Positions 29,501-40,674 of a stretch of DNA of 64,000 nucleotides are shown here, one piece after another. Positions within the stretch are counted from its first letter, which is position 1, and each line of letters starts with the position of its first letter. Made by a program: the position numbers and the translations under genes. Source of the stretch: Prosapia bicincta. Lineage: Eukaryota > Arthropoda > Insecta > Hemiptera > Cercopidae. Below the pieces are notes generated by a model. It searched no databases. It was not told where the DNA came from and saw nothing but the letters and a program-made list of their open reading frames with translations. The DNA lies in the NCBI GenBank assembly GCA_036971475.1, contig JBAIZL010000003.1, forward strand, positions 102,979,733-103,043,732, written 5' to 3'.

Positions 29501-30800
29501 TATAGCTATAAACTTAGACAATCACGTGAACCTTTACACCGTTAGTTAGCCATTAGCTTAGCTAATCAGGTAAATCTATAGCTATAAACTTATAATTGCG
29601 TGAACCTTTATACCGTTAGTTAGCCATTAGCTTAGCTAATCAGGTAAATCTATAAGCTATAAACTTATAATTGCGTGAACCTTTATACCGTTAGTTAGCC
29701 ATTAGCTTAGCTAATCAGGTAAATCTATAGCTATAAACTTAGACAATCACGTGAACCTTTACACCGTTAGTTAGCAATTAGCTTAGCTAATCAGGTAAAT
29801 CTATAAGCTATAAACTTATAATTGCGTGAACCTTTATACCGTTAGTTAGCCATTAGCTTAGCTAATCAGGTAAATCTATAGCTATAAACTTATAATTGCG
29901 TGAACCTTTATACCGTTAGTTAGCCATTAGCTTAGCTAATCAGGTAAATCTATAGCTATAAACTTATAATTGCGTGAACCTTTATACCGTTAGTTAGCCA
30001 TTAGCTTAGCTAATCAGGTAAATCTATAGCTATAAACTTAGACAATCACGTGAACCTTTACACCGTTAGTTAGCAATTATGTTAGCTAATCAGGTAAATG
30101 TATAAGCTATAAACTTAGACAATCACGTGAACCTTTACACCGTTAGTTAGCCATTAGCTTAGCTAATCAGGTAAATCTATAAGCTATAAACTTATAATTG
30201 CGTGAACCTTTATACCGTTAGTTAGCCATTAGCTTAGCTAATCAGGTAAATCTATAGCTATAAACTTATAATTGCGTGAACCTTTATACCGTTAGTTAGC
30301 CATTAGCTTAGCTAATCAGGTAAATCTATAGCTATAAACTTATAATTGCGTGAACCTTTATACCGTTAGTTAGCCATTAGCTTAGCTAATCAGGTAAATC
30401 TATAGCTATAAACTTAGACAATCACGTGAACCTTTACACCGTTAGTTAGCAATTATGTTAGCTAATCAGGTAAATGTATAAGCTATAAACTTAGACAATC
30501 ACGTGAACCTTTACACCGTTAGTTAGCCATTACGTTAGCTAATCAAGTAAATCTATAAGCTATAAACTTAGACAATCACGTGAACCTTTACACCGTTAGT
30601 TAGCCATTACGTTAGCTAATCAAGTAAATCTGTAAGCTATAAACTTAGACAATCGCGTGAACCTTTACACCGTTAGTTAGCTATTATGTTAGCTAATCAG
30701 GTAAATCTATAGCTATAAACTTAGATAATTTCGTGAACCTTTACACCGTTAGTTAGCCATTAGCTTAGCTAATCAGGTAAATCTATAGCTATAAATTTAG
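26591..30800. repeat. 77-bp satellite array, subfamily B (73/76/77-bp monomers)
   Basis: This is the same satellite family, but from about 26,590 the monomers change together. AATCAAGT becomes AATCAGGT, CATTAAG becomes CATTAGC or CATTATG, and GTGTGAATCTTTAAACC becomes GCGTGAACCTTTATACC or CACGTGAACCTTTACACC. Two deletions make shorter monomers. ATAAGCTATA becomes ATAGCTATA (76 bp) and CTTAGATAATT becomes CTTATAATT (73 bp when both are present). Types with the TATAGCTATA palindrome and types with CACGTG are interleaved in short runs. The sharp change after 26 kb of subfamily A suggests an independently amplified block. Confidence 0.97.
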
Positions 30801-30925
30801 GTAATCAGGTGAATCAGTTATCTATCAAGTTAAGCCTGTAAGCATAACCTTACGTAGTCAGGTGAGCCTATTTAGCATAAAATAATTTATTTGGCATATA
30901 TAATTCTATTTAACCTATAAAGTTG
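30801..30925. repeat. Decayed edge of the 77-bp satellite
   Basis: After the last clean monomer, pieces of the repeat can still be read in diverged form, such as GGTAATCAGGTGAATC, TAAGCCTGTAAGCATAA and AACCTATAAAG. The sequence then becomes unique. Old, mutated monomers at an array boundary are expected when homogenisation acts mainly inside the array. Confidence 0.7.
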
Positions 30926-33285
30926 TGACAGGTATTAGATGAATCATGGAGTTGAGTAAGCAGGCGATGAAATTATGTGACGAATTGTGTTAATAACCCA
31001 CAAAAAAAATTAAGTCAAAAACTAAAAGATTTTTTAGGTTTTATTGCTACAAAAGTATAACTCTAACTAAATCAAAAGAAGAAAGCTGATTATTAACTCC
31101 AGCTGTTGTAAATCTTCGGCAACTCTAAACAAAGACGTTATTAATAGAGAAGGTGGTTCGAATTTTCTATTCACGATTACGGTGAAAAAAAAAACAAAAC
31201 CTTCAGGTTTCAACTTTCTACATGATAAATTACTCTCAGCAATAGAAGTGGTGGGTTCGGAGAGGCACAACAAAGCGTAGATATTGTAAAGGCAAGTAAG
31301 TTGCAGCTCGTAAAAAGAAACAAGGATGCCTTGTTAGAAACAACTCATTGATTTATTGCCTTTCTTCAGAGAACTTATTATATTACTTCAAACTCTTTCT
31401 ATCCCTAACTTTCTATCGCGATCACTCAAATAAATATCTTTCGCCAAAGTTAAACGTGCCTAGGAGCTGTTTAGTCGGTGTGGATTGGCCAAGCTTTTTC
31501 GTAATTTTTACTGTTGTTATTTAAAATAATAAGAATGGCCTCTTTGAGAATTGCATTAATTCCCGCTGTTCGTGATTTTTTAGTGCAATAAATTTTCGTT
31601 CTGTTCCGATAATTTTTTTCTCGTCCCCTTTCCTATTGGGAAGCTCATCCGTTTCTGATTTCTTCCTTTTTCAGTTTACTTAGTCTGTTTTCTATTTTAG
31701 GAAACTGTTCGTTTACGTTTTTTATCTCTTACCTTTTAACTTTCTAAAATCTCCGTATGTATTACTTTCTTTTTCCGTTTACTTTCACTCATTTTATTTC
31801 AGGAATTTTTACTTACCAATCTTTCATCCATTTCACTTTTCCTCCTTCCGATGTTACTTTAGGAAGCGGTCCGATTCTATTATCTTTTATTTCATTCTCT
31901 TTGCTTTTTTCTTTTTTTTAGAACACTGTGAGTTTTGATCTGAGTGTAATTAAAAGACATAAATTAGGTTGACTACAATTACAGTCCTAATCTGTGGTAT
32001 ATAGAGAACATCATGGCTAGTATACGAAGGGTCACATCACTGAGACATTCTCGGGGAGTGTGATATTCTTTACGCTCTGTTATACGAGGAACCACAAAAA
32101 AAAAGGAATTATGGTTTATGTTTCTCTAGCTTTGATGATGTGAAGGTGTTTCTCCTATTGTCAGTACTACGGGATCATTATAATCCTTTCCTTAGGCCTA
32201 TATACCCTTTCTTTTGCTTTGCTTACAAGGCTGTATCGGGCTTTAGGTAATAGACAATAAGCCTACTTCACTTATGTGACTTGTTCCCTGCATCTTACAC
32301 GTGAGGATTTTGTTAAGCATTTCTATAACAGAACCTTTGTTTCGTAGGCGATAATATTCATATTGACTCAACACATTAAAACCGCAACAAAAACTGTCTT
32401 CAGAGAAAGGTATCTGTCTAACACAACCACCGTATTTCGAGAGTGTCGTGAGATCTGTTAACTCATGATTATTTCTTTAATTCTACTTAATAAAATGTTC
32501 AGAAGTGTTCTTATACATGTTACTGTAAAAAAAAAAATGTAATTTTCTTTTCTGATGGAACACTTCAATATTTTCCATAAGAGGATGTGTAAAGCTTTGC
32601 GTGTAGAAGTGAAGGGATCAATTCCTTGTACTTCAACATACAAACAAAGCGCGTGGAAAAACTTACCCATGGCTTACGTACGCAATCGGGGTCGGCTTTG
32701 AAGAGGAGTAGAAGGTAATAATAAGGGGAGTCTTTGCCCTGACTCAAATAAGGGAGTAATAATGAATGGAATAAGTACTAAGAAATCACGTAGCGTCGTT
32801 TCCATAATATATATTGTTCATGTGATTATATTTTAGAACTTTAAATTTAAATAGTCATAAACTATTGTTTAAGTGATTAATAGGATTCACCGAACGTAAT
32901 GGACTACAAAATTCAAGTGTATTTTAGAAATTAAAATACCTTCTGTTACTTTCGCTATTTTATGGTCAAAAACATATTTGTAAAAGATAAAATATTGAGC
33001 TATGTTTTTACATTTTCTAAATATTATTTTCGCTATCTGTTCACAGTTGATAGTATTCTGCGTTTAGATTGCCTACATTGCGCCGTGCATTTGTTTATGC
33101 TTACCACAACTTTTGTTATTTAAATACTGATATTCTTATATTGAATACTTTAACCAAATAAAGTTTTAAGTATATGTACATTTATATATGATATATATTT
33201 TATATAACAAAGTTGTCTTGCTAAATAACTAATAATACAATATCGTTACAAATACAAGAATACGTTTATAAAACATACAAAATTG
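30926..33285. other. AT-rich unique sequence, no supported gene
   Basis: I find no long reading frame with coding character. The three short minus-strand frames here (68, 70 and 60 codons) are low-complexity and match no family I recognise. The only visible structure is a pyrimidine-rich stretch at 31,620-31,925, listed separately. Confidence 0.6.
31620..31925. repeat. Pyrimidine-rich, possibly decayed tandem repeat
   Basis: About 300 bp of the plus strand is dominated by T and C. Anchors of the type (G/A)GGAA recur at about 31,639, 31,700, 31,800 and 31,861, several followed by TCCG or TTCG. The spacing (61, 100, 61) hints at an old repeat, but divergence is high and the match could be chance in simple sequence. 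Confidence 0.3.
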
Positions 33286-33335
33286 TCAAAGCTTTTCGTC
33301 AGTTACAGTACCCGCATCATCAAGAACAACCAGCA
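33286..33335 (-). ncRNA. Degenerate hammerhead-ribozyme-like motif next to (GT)n
   Basis: Read on the minus strand, the order is TTGATGA, a spacer containing GGGTACTGTAACT, then GAAA and AAGCTT. This matches the better copy at 34,549 closely (TTCTTGATGATG versus TTCCTGATGATG). However, the invariant core C3 is T, so self-cleavage is not expected. It forms one end of an imperfect inverted pair with 33,830-33,853. Between them lies the (GT)n tract. Confidence 0.4.
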
Positions 33336-33357
33336 TTGTATTAAAATTTCCTTTAAT

Positions 33358-33684
<327 letters not shown>

Positions 33685-33829
33685 ATTATTGTAATACACA
33701 CGGTTTTACAAACAAGAATGTACGTGTATATCAGGGTCAAATTAAGTCTGCAAACAGCCTAATAAATATAAAATATCATTAGTACTTCACTTTCACTAGC
33801 TACATAGCTGTCCTTATCAATGGCTTTGT

Positions 33830-33853
33830 TAGTTATTGCTAGCGATGTAACTA
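33830..33853 (+). repeat. Right-hand partner of the (GT)n element, AAGCTT-type end
   Basis: GATGTAACTAACGAAAAGCT followed by TAAC is the inverted counterpart of the motif at 33,286-33,335. The reverse complement, AAGCTTTTCGTTAGTTACAT, aligns with AAGCTTTTCGTCAGTTACAG. The hammerhead core position reads CTAGCGA instead of CTGATGA, so it has decayed further. The pair brackets the GT tract. Confidence 0.5.
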
Positions 33854-34326
33854 ACGAAAAGCTTAACAACGTCAATAAAGTAGAACCTATCAAAATAAAT
33901 GGATATAACTCGTTTTATGGGAAGATTCTCACTTGTTTTAAATCAAGGTTTAAAATAAGTATTACTAGTTAGTAAAATGCTATTAACATACCATGTTTTT
34001 ATAATAATCGGCTTTAGACAATAACGTTTTAAACATCTGAAAGTAGTTCAATAACTCCACCCCAGGCTTCGCTGTGTACAGATGCAACTGTTGAGGTTGT
34101 TTGTCAAACAAAAACAGTGTTCTAATCTTCTCTCAGTAGAAAAACAAACTACCTCATTCATGTAAATATTAACTAGAATATTATATACGCAATTACTTAA
34201 GTATAGGTTACGTTTGTATTGCATTATATTTATTTATTAATTGGAGATAAATTATGTATCATATTAAAAATTACCTTACATTTTAGCAAAGCAAAATAGT
34301 TTCAATACAACAGTTTATAATAAAGG

Positions 34327-34327
<1 letters not shown>
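33854..34327. other. AT-rich unique sequence
   Basis: No gene, RNA or repeat is recognised between the (GT)n element and the next (AT)n tract. Confidence 0.55.

Positions 34328-34410
<83 letters not shown>
34328..34410. repeat. (AT)n microsatellite, about 83 bp
   Basis: An uninterrupted AT dinucleotide tract lies directly to the left of the fold-back element. A second AT tract lies to its right. Confidence 0.98.
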
Positions 34411-34414
<4 letters not shown>

Positions 34415-34460
34415 GACTGACGATATTCAAATAAAAGAATTATTTATTAATTTTTTATTT

Positions 34461-34497
34461 AAAGATTTTCGTTGGTAAACAGTACCAACATCATCAG
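34461..34497 (-). ncRNA. Mirror-image hammerhead-like core in the left arm
   Basis: Read on the minus strand, CTGATGA (34,497-34,491), the same 7-bp stem II and GAAA (34,470-34,467) are present. The following AAGCTT is changed to AATCTT, which breaks the palindrome. It is the complement of the right-arm copy and could form a ribozyme only from a minus-strand transcript. Confidence 0.4.
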
Positions 34498-34548
34498 GAA
34501 TGAATGATGCAAAATGCAAGACATACAACATTATTGCGTTATTCATTC

Positions 34549-34585
34549 CTGATGATGTTGGTACTGTTTACCAACGAAAAGCTTT
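34549..34585 (+). ncRNA. Candidate hammerhead ribozyme core
   Basis: The core CTGATGA is at 34,549-34,555. Stem II pairs GTTGGTA (34,557-34,563) with TACCAAC (34,569-34,575) perfectly over a CTGTT loop. GAAA follows at 34,576-34,579. The next bases AAGCTT (34,579-34,584) are self-complementary, which would allow a stem III between two tandem copies, and the cleavage-site base would be T34,585. Two weaknesses are visible: an extra T (34,556) between the core and stem II, and no clear stem I pairing between flanks. It may be a relic, or active only as a dimer. Confidence 0.45.
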
Positions 34586-34652
34586 AAATAAAAAATTATT
34601 AAATAATTTTGTATTTGAATATCCTCAGTTATTTTTAATTATTATACAAGAA

Positions 34653-34655
<3 letters not shown>

Positions 34656-34696
<41 letters not shown>
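34656..34696. repeat. (AT)n microsatellite, about 41 bp
   Basis: A pure AT tract lies just right of the fold-back element. It mirrors the tract at 34,328 and makes the unit AT-arm-spacer-arm-AT. Confidence 0.97.
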
Positions 34697-34700
<4 letters not shown>

Positions 34701-36378
34701 AAACAAAACATTTATAACAGTATGACAAACGTATTAAGGTTATATGGACTCAACTTTAATGTACAAAGTATGAAATTAAATGAATTGTGAAATATTTAAC
34801 AGTACTTCTGCAAAATTTGCCTCCAATATTTTAAAAAAAATTAAAATAATATCAAAACCATACACTAAAATATATTAATTTTAATCATGCGAAGTATACC
34901 CGTATAACGTACAATATCAGTATTGTAATAAAATCTTACATAAGACCAACCGAACAAAATCTTTATGACGGCTATAAGGAACATTCAATAAACACTAAAT
35001 CTTCAAATGATTTATAAAGAAGCACTTCATTCCCAATAAACACTGCTTTACAGATGCAACGAATATGAAGTTGATGAGACGAATCCGACACTGGTCCAAT
35101 GTAGGAGAACCCTAAATATTGACCGAGCTACCTCAAATTTGACTTCAAATATTTGTAAAATTAAAATCTTAAAGCCTACAAAGTAGATTCAGGAAACGGG
35201 CGCAAGACCTAAATTTATAAAATTCAAGACATAACACAGTAACTTCGAGGCTAGAGTTAAATTCCATTAATTATATGTTACTAATAAGGATAATATTAGA
35301 CTTTAGAATAAACAGTTGTTAATAGTAATAGGTTCTTTTTGTGTTGTTTTACTTCTGAAATAGAGTTACCTAATAATTTCTATTGCATTAGTAAATAGTA
35401 AACTATTAGTAAGTTTTAAAATCTTTATAATATTAAATAAATAACCAGTTAATTAGTAATTGTTAAGTCCAGAAAATCAAATTTTACTTTCAATAAATTT
35501 ATTCGTTTCAAAATACAGATTTGGCACCTAAAAATAAATATACACGTATTATTAATTACCAATGATACAAGTTAATACTTAATAAATATATGAATTTCCA
35601 ATTCATGTAAGAGTTCGTCAGAAGACAATTTTCGAATTTTTCCATCATAATCCACGAAACAAACACCAATTCTCCCATCTTGTTCCATTGTTTAACAGAA
35701 AATTATGAAAACTATTTCAATTTTCAGATAAATATGGCACTGAGAGTATAATTAAATTCAAATAAGTATGGGCGAATATAAATGAAAAACTATCTATATT
35801 ACAGACCTAAAATAAAATAACCTCATTGTGAAAACTGATTGCATGATGTAACTGGTGAGTTACATAACAAAAATATCATTTTCTAATTATATGAAAGTGT
35901 TTTATTTACCTTTAACTGCTTAAGTGTGTTGTAGAATATCGGACAAATAGCTGTGTATTTTTTATAGAGTCTATTTCTTATTCAATAATAAAATATGAAT
36001 AATCAAACTTGCACTGTCAACCACGTGTTGTGATGAACGAACATGAAGTAGTAACTTAGGTTATGTAGAAGAAATAACAGCATTTCCCTCCAACAAACCA
36101 CCTGTAGTAGCTCAAATGCAGTACAGCTCAGTTACAGCTGAGTGACAGAAAATGGTTCAAGAAATACAAACCAGAGTGCAGCAGGCTTCAGACAAAGTTT
36201 CTGTTACTCCTGAGTTACATGATGCAACAAAGGGTTAAGAACAATTGATAAATAAATTAAATTCATATTTTTTTTGTAATAATTTCTTAAAATTTTATTT
36301 TGTAAAATATCGCTAAGATTTCTTTTAGCAACAAAGAAATGGTATATTATAGTTTGCTTAGGTGCTACTAGCGTTGTT

Positions 36379-36383
<5 letters not shown>
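34697..36383. other. AT-rich unique sequence, no supported gene
   Basis: No reading frame of note, no RNA gene and no obvious repeat are seen. A small hairpin-capable word, CTCAGTTACAGCTGAG, lies near 36,127, but there is nothing to support a function. Confidence 0.55.

Positions 36384-36420
<37 letters not shown>
36384..36420. repeat. (AT)n microsatellite, interrupted once
   Basis: A TA dinucleotide tract with a single G substitution is fused to the left end of the 145-bp-arm fold-back element. This repeats the association seen at 33.4 and 34.4 kb. Confidence 0.95.
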
Positions 36421-36423
<3 letters not shown>

Positions 36424-36743
36424 GGTGAAATAAAATAATTTTCATAAACAAGAATATACGAGTATTACTTCATTTTATTGTTGATTGAAGCTTTTCGCTA
36501 ATTTACATTATTAGCATTTTCAAAATTTATAAATCACTGTCCAGTTATGTGACTAGAGTAAGACTATTGTAAGACTAGACTAAGACTAGAGTAAGAACAG
36601 TCTTACTCTAGTCACATAACTGGACAGTGATTTATAAATTTTGAAAATGCTAATAATGTAAATTAGCGAAAAGCTTCAATCAACAATAAAATGAAGTAAT
36701 ACTCGTATATTCTTGTTTATGTAAATTATTTTATTTCACCATA
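36421..36743. mobile_element. Fold-back element with 145-bp near-perfect arms
   Basis: The arms 36,421-36,565 and 36,599-36,743 are inverted repeats with one visible mismatch (TTTTCAT against TTTACAT). The 33-bp spacer is built from repeats of AAGACTAGA or TAAGACTA. Both arms contain GAAGCTTTTCGCTAATTTAC, the same AAGCTTTTCG core seen in the two elements to the left. The hammerhead core position reads CTAATAA instead of CTGATGA, so this copy should not be catalytic. There is no coding capacity. The near identity of the arms implies recent formation or gene conversion between them. Confidence 0.65.
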
Positions 36744-39129
36744 CATATTCAACAAGAAAAAATAATTCATCTAAGTTTTACAATATATATATACTTATAA
36801 ATAAGGAAATCTATCAAGACAATAAATATAATTTTTAACAAAAGTCTTGGATCTTCATAGAAGAAAATATACAAATCTTGGGATGGTTTATGGAATATAA
36901 TAATAATTATATTATTGATCTATTGTAGTTTATGGTAAAATTATTACATGTAAACAAGGAAATTATTGTGAAAACATATAGGACACAACGGGAGACTTGA
37001 CAACCCTTTTAAAATTTATAGCGGATCTGGTGGTCAAATTTATAATAGGGATAAGGAGATTTCATATACGTAATTAGAAAGGACATAGTGATTCCCTGGC
37101 ACTGGAAATAGGAAAAAGATATGTTATGTGAGCAGTGTAGCTAACCCAAGGACATATACTCCAACAGATTATACAATAAACTCCATAACCTCCAAGCCGT
37201 AGCTGAACAACATCGCATTGTAGATTCGACAAGTAATAATTAAATATTTTTTATAAGTAAAGAATATTAAAACAATCAGATTTAAAGAAACACCAACAGT
37301 TTTCTTTGTTGTAGATTTTAATTCTTGATAATTTAGTTTGCGCTACGACGCAATAAACTATAATTAACAGATTTTAATGCTGGTAAAAACAGAAAGTCTA
37401 ATGGAAAAACGACGGCAGAAGACGAGATAGATTGATGTTAAAGCAATAAACCCACAGAAATAATTCTAAAGAGTAGTTACATATGCGAAATAAAGCCACC
37501 TAGAATCTAGGTCGGTAATAAAAATAACATCTTTATATAGGATCTTGGATTTGAGAAACCTTTCTGATATCCTGTAACACTCTTAAAAATAAGGTGTTAC
37601 ATATAAATTCATTTATATATTTAATTTTTATTTAATAACTATATCGTCCCAATATAAAAGAAAATTTTATTTTATTTTCTTTGTACAATTGTAATTCTAG
37701 GGTAAGTTTCGTAGCGACCCTAGCGGGTAAAGATGTAAAATATTGTTCGATATAGTAACTCAAGCTAATTACGTATGTCACGCCATGTGACGTAAACATG
37801 GTCTGATATTGCCTGATCCGAAGCACCAATCAAAAAATTCATAATAGTAAGTAATGGTGGGAAATTCAGTTGGCGTGCCCTAGCAAAAGCCCCAGTCACC
37901 CAGAGGTTCCCGAACGGAACGGACGTCTTGGCATTTTTCGGAAAATAAATTAGAAGTTTGTAGCTTGCAGTATTCTAAGTTCAAAATTATAAGGCCGGTA
38001 CCAAAGATTAATAACGCAATTAAAGATGAAGCAAGAATCAATCATTCACGTGTTTCAAATAAGTAGAATTTGTATTTTTTTTTGTTGTTTAAAAGCGCTA
38101 ATTGTAATGGCGATCTGCAGTGTTAAGTGTTAAGTGAATAATGAAATGTGTTTCAGTGTTTTAAACGTAAAATGCATAACCAGGTACGTTTTAGAGATTA
38201 AAAAAATGTATTTTAGTTGTAATTGATATGAATTCTAAATCATGAATAATTAACACATGAACGGTGGAAATCGCTTTTGAGTATGTTCATTTGTAAAATT
38301 ATATTGTAACTTGAGTTACTACGTCATCGATACATAAATTACTAGAGAACAAGTAATTAAAACAGTTAGCAGTAATTAACCGTAAACAAGTAATTGAGAC
38401 ACCAAGCAGCAATTTAATGTTTGTAATTTAACACGTAGTGTCTTTTGTTCTTTGTAGTTTTTCATAAGTAAATAAAGTGTTCAATTTTGCATTTTAAAGC
38501 TTTAAATTATAATTTCAAAGTAACCTAGTTCTACCTTCCGAAGATATCAGAAGACCGTTTACAGAGAGACATTATTATGCCCGTGCTGTAACGGAGAACT
38601 AGAGCCCCATGGTAAGTAAGGTTAATTAATTTGTTAATTAGTAATTAACACACATTTTTTAATAAAGATAAAAACTTACCCGAGTTATAACATGGGCGAG
38701 TGTTACAATCCTTACAAAATGAGTACATAAAATAAAACCTTGAATACCAAAGATAAGAACTGAGCATAAAGATTTAGAGAGTTGATAAACAGAAACGCGT
38801 AGACAAATAATTTTTTTTGAGATCTACTTACTATATTTCTATCAAAAAACAATCAAAATATTTCATGTTTTCATAAATATTTCAGCAACCTCTTATATGA
38901 AAACTTCCTGAATGAGTGTTAGTCTTTTATATGAATACTACACTGCAAAGGAAATAAATTGTAATATCAATTTTTAATAAAAAAATATACCTCTTGGGTA
39001 AACTATGCGTTAGAGTAGACCCTTTACTTCTTACAGCAACATCTGCAAGAAGCCTTCGGTTTCTAGTAATGTTATGTTTACACGCAAGGAACAGTTACAT
39101 CCGTCTATTAGATCTGTATTCCACAGAGT
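36744..39129. other. Unique sequence, possible non-coding 5' gene region at 37.7-38.6 kb
   Basis: No supported reading frame is present. The part at 37,690-38,620 is less AT-rich than its surroundings. It ends at a strong-looking splice donor (CATG|GTAAGT with GT at 38,612) preceded by a mixed-composition segment. This could be an untranslated first exon, but no acceptor, promoter or downstream coding exon is seen to support it. Confidence 0.3.
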
Positions 39130-39600
39130 AATATATGTACGAACCATTTGGGGAATATCTTAAACAATCCCCCCAAATTATATTAACTTACTTTCAGCGA
39201 TTTATGCGTCCATAAGATACATACATACATACATACATCGGTTTTTGAACCGCCCTAAGCCTCTAGGGCGGAGCCCTGTGGATGGAACTACACCAAACCA
39301 CACATGAACCATCTTGGGAATATGTTAAACCATCCCACCAAGATTCATTTCTGTTCAGCGGTTTAGGCGCTTATAAGATATACACATACACACATATTTA
39401 TACATACATCGGTTAATCATCCTAAGCTACTGGGGCGGAGCCGTGTGAATGGATTTACACCAAACTTCACACGAACCATCCTTTAAATATGTTAAACAAT
39501 CCCACCAATTTTCATTACGTCCTGTTCAGCTGTTTAGGTGCTTATAAGACATATACATACACATGCATTTATACATACATCAGTTGTTTAACCATCCTAA
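39130..39600 (+). mobile_element. Three tandem copies of a LINE/SINE-like 3' tail
   Basis: Units start near 39,130, 39,304 and 39,471. Each reads (A/T)GAACCAT, AATATGTTAAAC, ATCCCACCAA, then TTCAGCGGTTTAGGCGCTTA and TAAGATATACATACA. The order TTCAGC(G/T)(G/A)TTTA(G/T)GCG-TATAAGA-(CATA)n resembles the 3' ends of RTE-type LINEs and their dependent SINEs in insects. The copies are diverged from each other and include GGGCGGAGCC(C/G)TGTG. No reverse transcriptase is present. The family assignment is from memory of the consensus and should be treated as tentative. Confidence 0.5.
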
Positions 39601-39624
39601 GTCACTAGCGTATGCACCCTTCAT

Positions 39625-40271
39625 GCACACTAGCGTATGTCATACAGAAAACAACTACCCATTCACTACTCAGTTGTTAAGAAAACAGAATCCCATCACT
39701 CAGTTGTTAACAAAAGAGAGAACTGAATCCCATCACTCATAACTCACTTTACGCACGCTAGCGTATGTCATACAGAAAACAACTACCCATTCACTACTCA
39801 GTTGTTAAGAAAACAGAATCCCATCACTCAGTTGTTAACAAAAGAGAGAACTGAATCCCATCACTCATAACTCACTTTACGCACGCTAGCGTATGTCATA
39901 CAGAAAACAACTACCCATTCACTACTCAGTTGTTAAGAAAACAGAATCCCATCACTCAGTTGTTAACAAAAGAGAGAACTGAATCCCATCACTCATAACT
40001 CACTTTACGCACGCTAGCGTATGTCATACAGAAAACAACTACCCATTCACTACTCAGTTGTTAAGAAAACAGAATCCCATCACTCAGTTGTTAACAAAAG
40101 AGAGAACTGAATCCCATCACTCATAACTCACTTTACGCACGCTAGCGTATGTCATACAGAAACCAACTAGCCAATCAATACTCAGTTGTTAAGAAAACAG
40201 AGAACAGAATCCCATCACTCAGTTGTTAACAAAAGAGAGAACTGAATCCCATCACTCATAACTCACTATAC
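39625..40271. repeat. 128-bp tandem repeat, five units
   Basis: Units start at GCACGCTAGCG at 39,753, 39,881, 40,009 and 40,137, with a first unit at 39,625. The spacing is 128 bp, and the last unit is 135 bp because of a 7-bp AGAGAAC insertion. Each unit holds the 10-bp palindrome ACGCTAGCGT and an internal duplication of about 36 bp around CACTCAGTTGTTAA and GAATCCCAT. The four central units are almost identical. Confidence 0.95.
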
Positions 40272-40674
40272 GCACGCTAGCGTATGTCATACAGAAAACA
40301 ACTACCCATTCACTACTCAGTTGTTAAGAAAACAGAGAACAGAATCCCATCACTCATAACTCGTGTTACTCACTTAAGCTTATATCTTACAGAAACAAAC
40401 CATTCACTACTCAGTTTATTAAGGAAACAAAGCTATAACCCGACTCTATTGACTCACTTTTCAAGCTATAGGAATGCCTTGCGGAAACCAACTAACCATT
40501 CGCTACTCAATTGTTAAGAAACAAAACCCGAATCCTATCGCCCATGAATCACTTTTTTCATTCTTGAAATGTTTTGCATAAACTATCTGCTACTAATAAA
40601 CCAATTGCTACTCAGTTTTTTAGAAATAAAGCCTAATTCCAACGCTTTTCACTACGTGACTCACTTTTCTCCCG
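40272..40674. repeat. Intermediate monomers linking the 128-bp and 104-bp satellites
   Basis: The unit at 40,272 still has the GCTAGC start but lacks the 36-bp internal duplication. Following units at anchors 40,451, 40,546 and 40,658 (GACTCACTTTT or GAATCACTTTT) carry mixtures of both families, such as GGAATGCCTTGCGGAAACCA with CTACTCAATTGTTAAGAAAC. They are highly diverged from each other, as expected for old single-copy monomers at an array edge. Confidence 0.85.

Larger units (their letters stand above)
34411..34634. mobile_element. Fold-back element with hammerhead-like arms, flanked by (AT)n
   Basis: The arms 34,423-34,505 and 34,541-34,622 are inverted repeats of about 82 bp around a 35-bp spacer. 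A weaker match extends outward to about 34,411 and 34,634 (ACTGACGATATTC against the reverse complement of GAATATCCTCAGT). Each arm contains the CTGATGA-hairpin-GAAA motif, one on each strand. No transposase or reverse transcriptase is encoded, so this would be a non-autonomous derivative. Penelope-like retroelements are known to carry hammerhead ribozymes in their terminal repeats. Assignment to that source is inference from the motif and the inverted arrangement. Confidence 0.6.

Noticed and set aside
1..30800. CRISPR array
   Set aside because: The repeats are contiguous 77-bp monomers with no unique spacers, the DNA is eukaryotic and there are no cas genes.
1..30800. Telomeric repeat, TTAGG type
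   Set aside because: GTTAG words are frequent, but no tandem TTAGG or TTAGGG run exists.
34500..34790. 96-codon frame over the fold-back element and (AT)n
   Set aside because: It includes an Ile-Tyr dinucleotide run and one arm of an inverted repeat, with no protein character.
37632..37829. 65-codon minus-strand frame
   Set aside because: No recognisable motif, low-complexity end and no splice or promoter support.
40284..40517. 77-codon frame in the 128/104-bp repeats
   Set aside because: It lies wholly in transitional satellite monomers.
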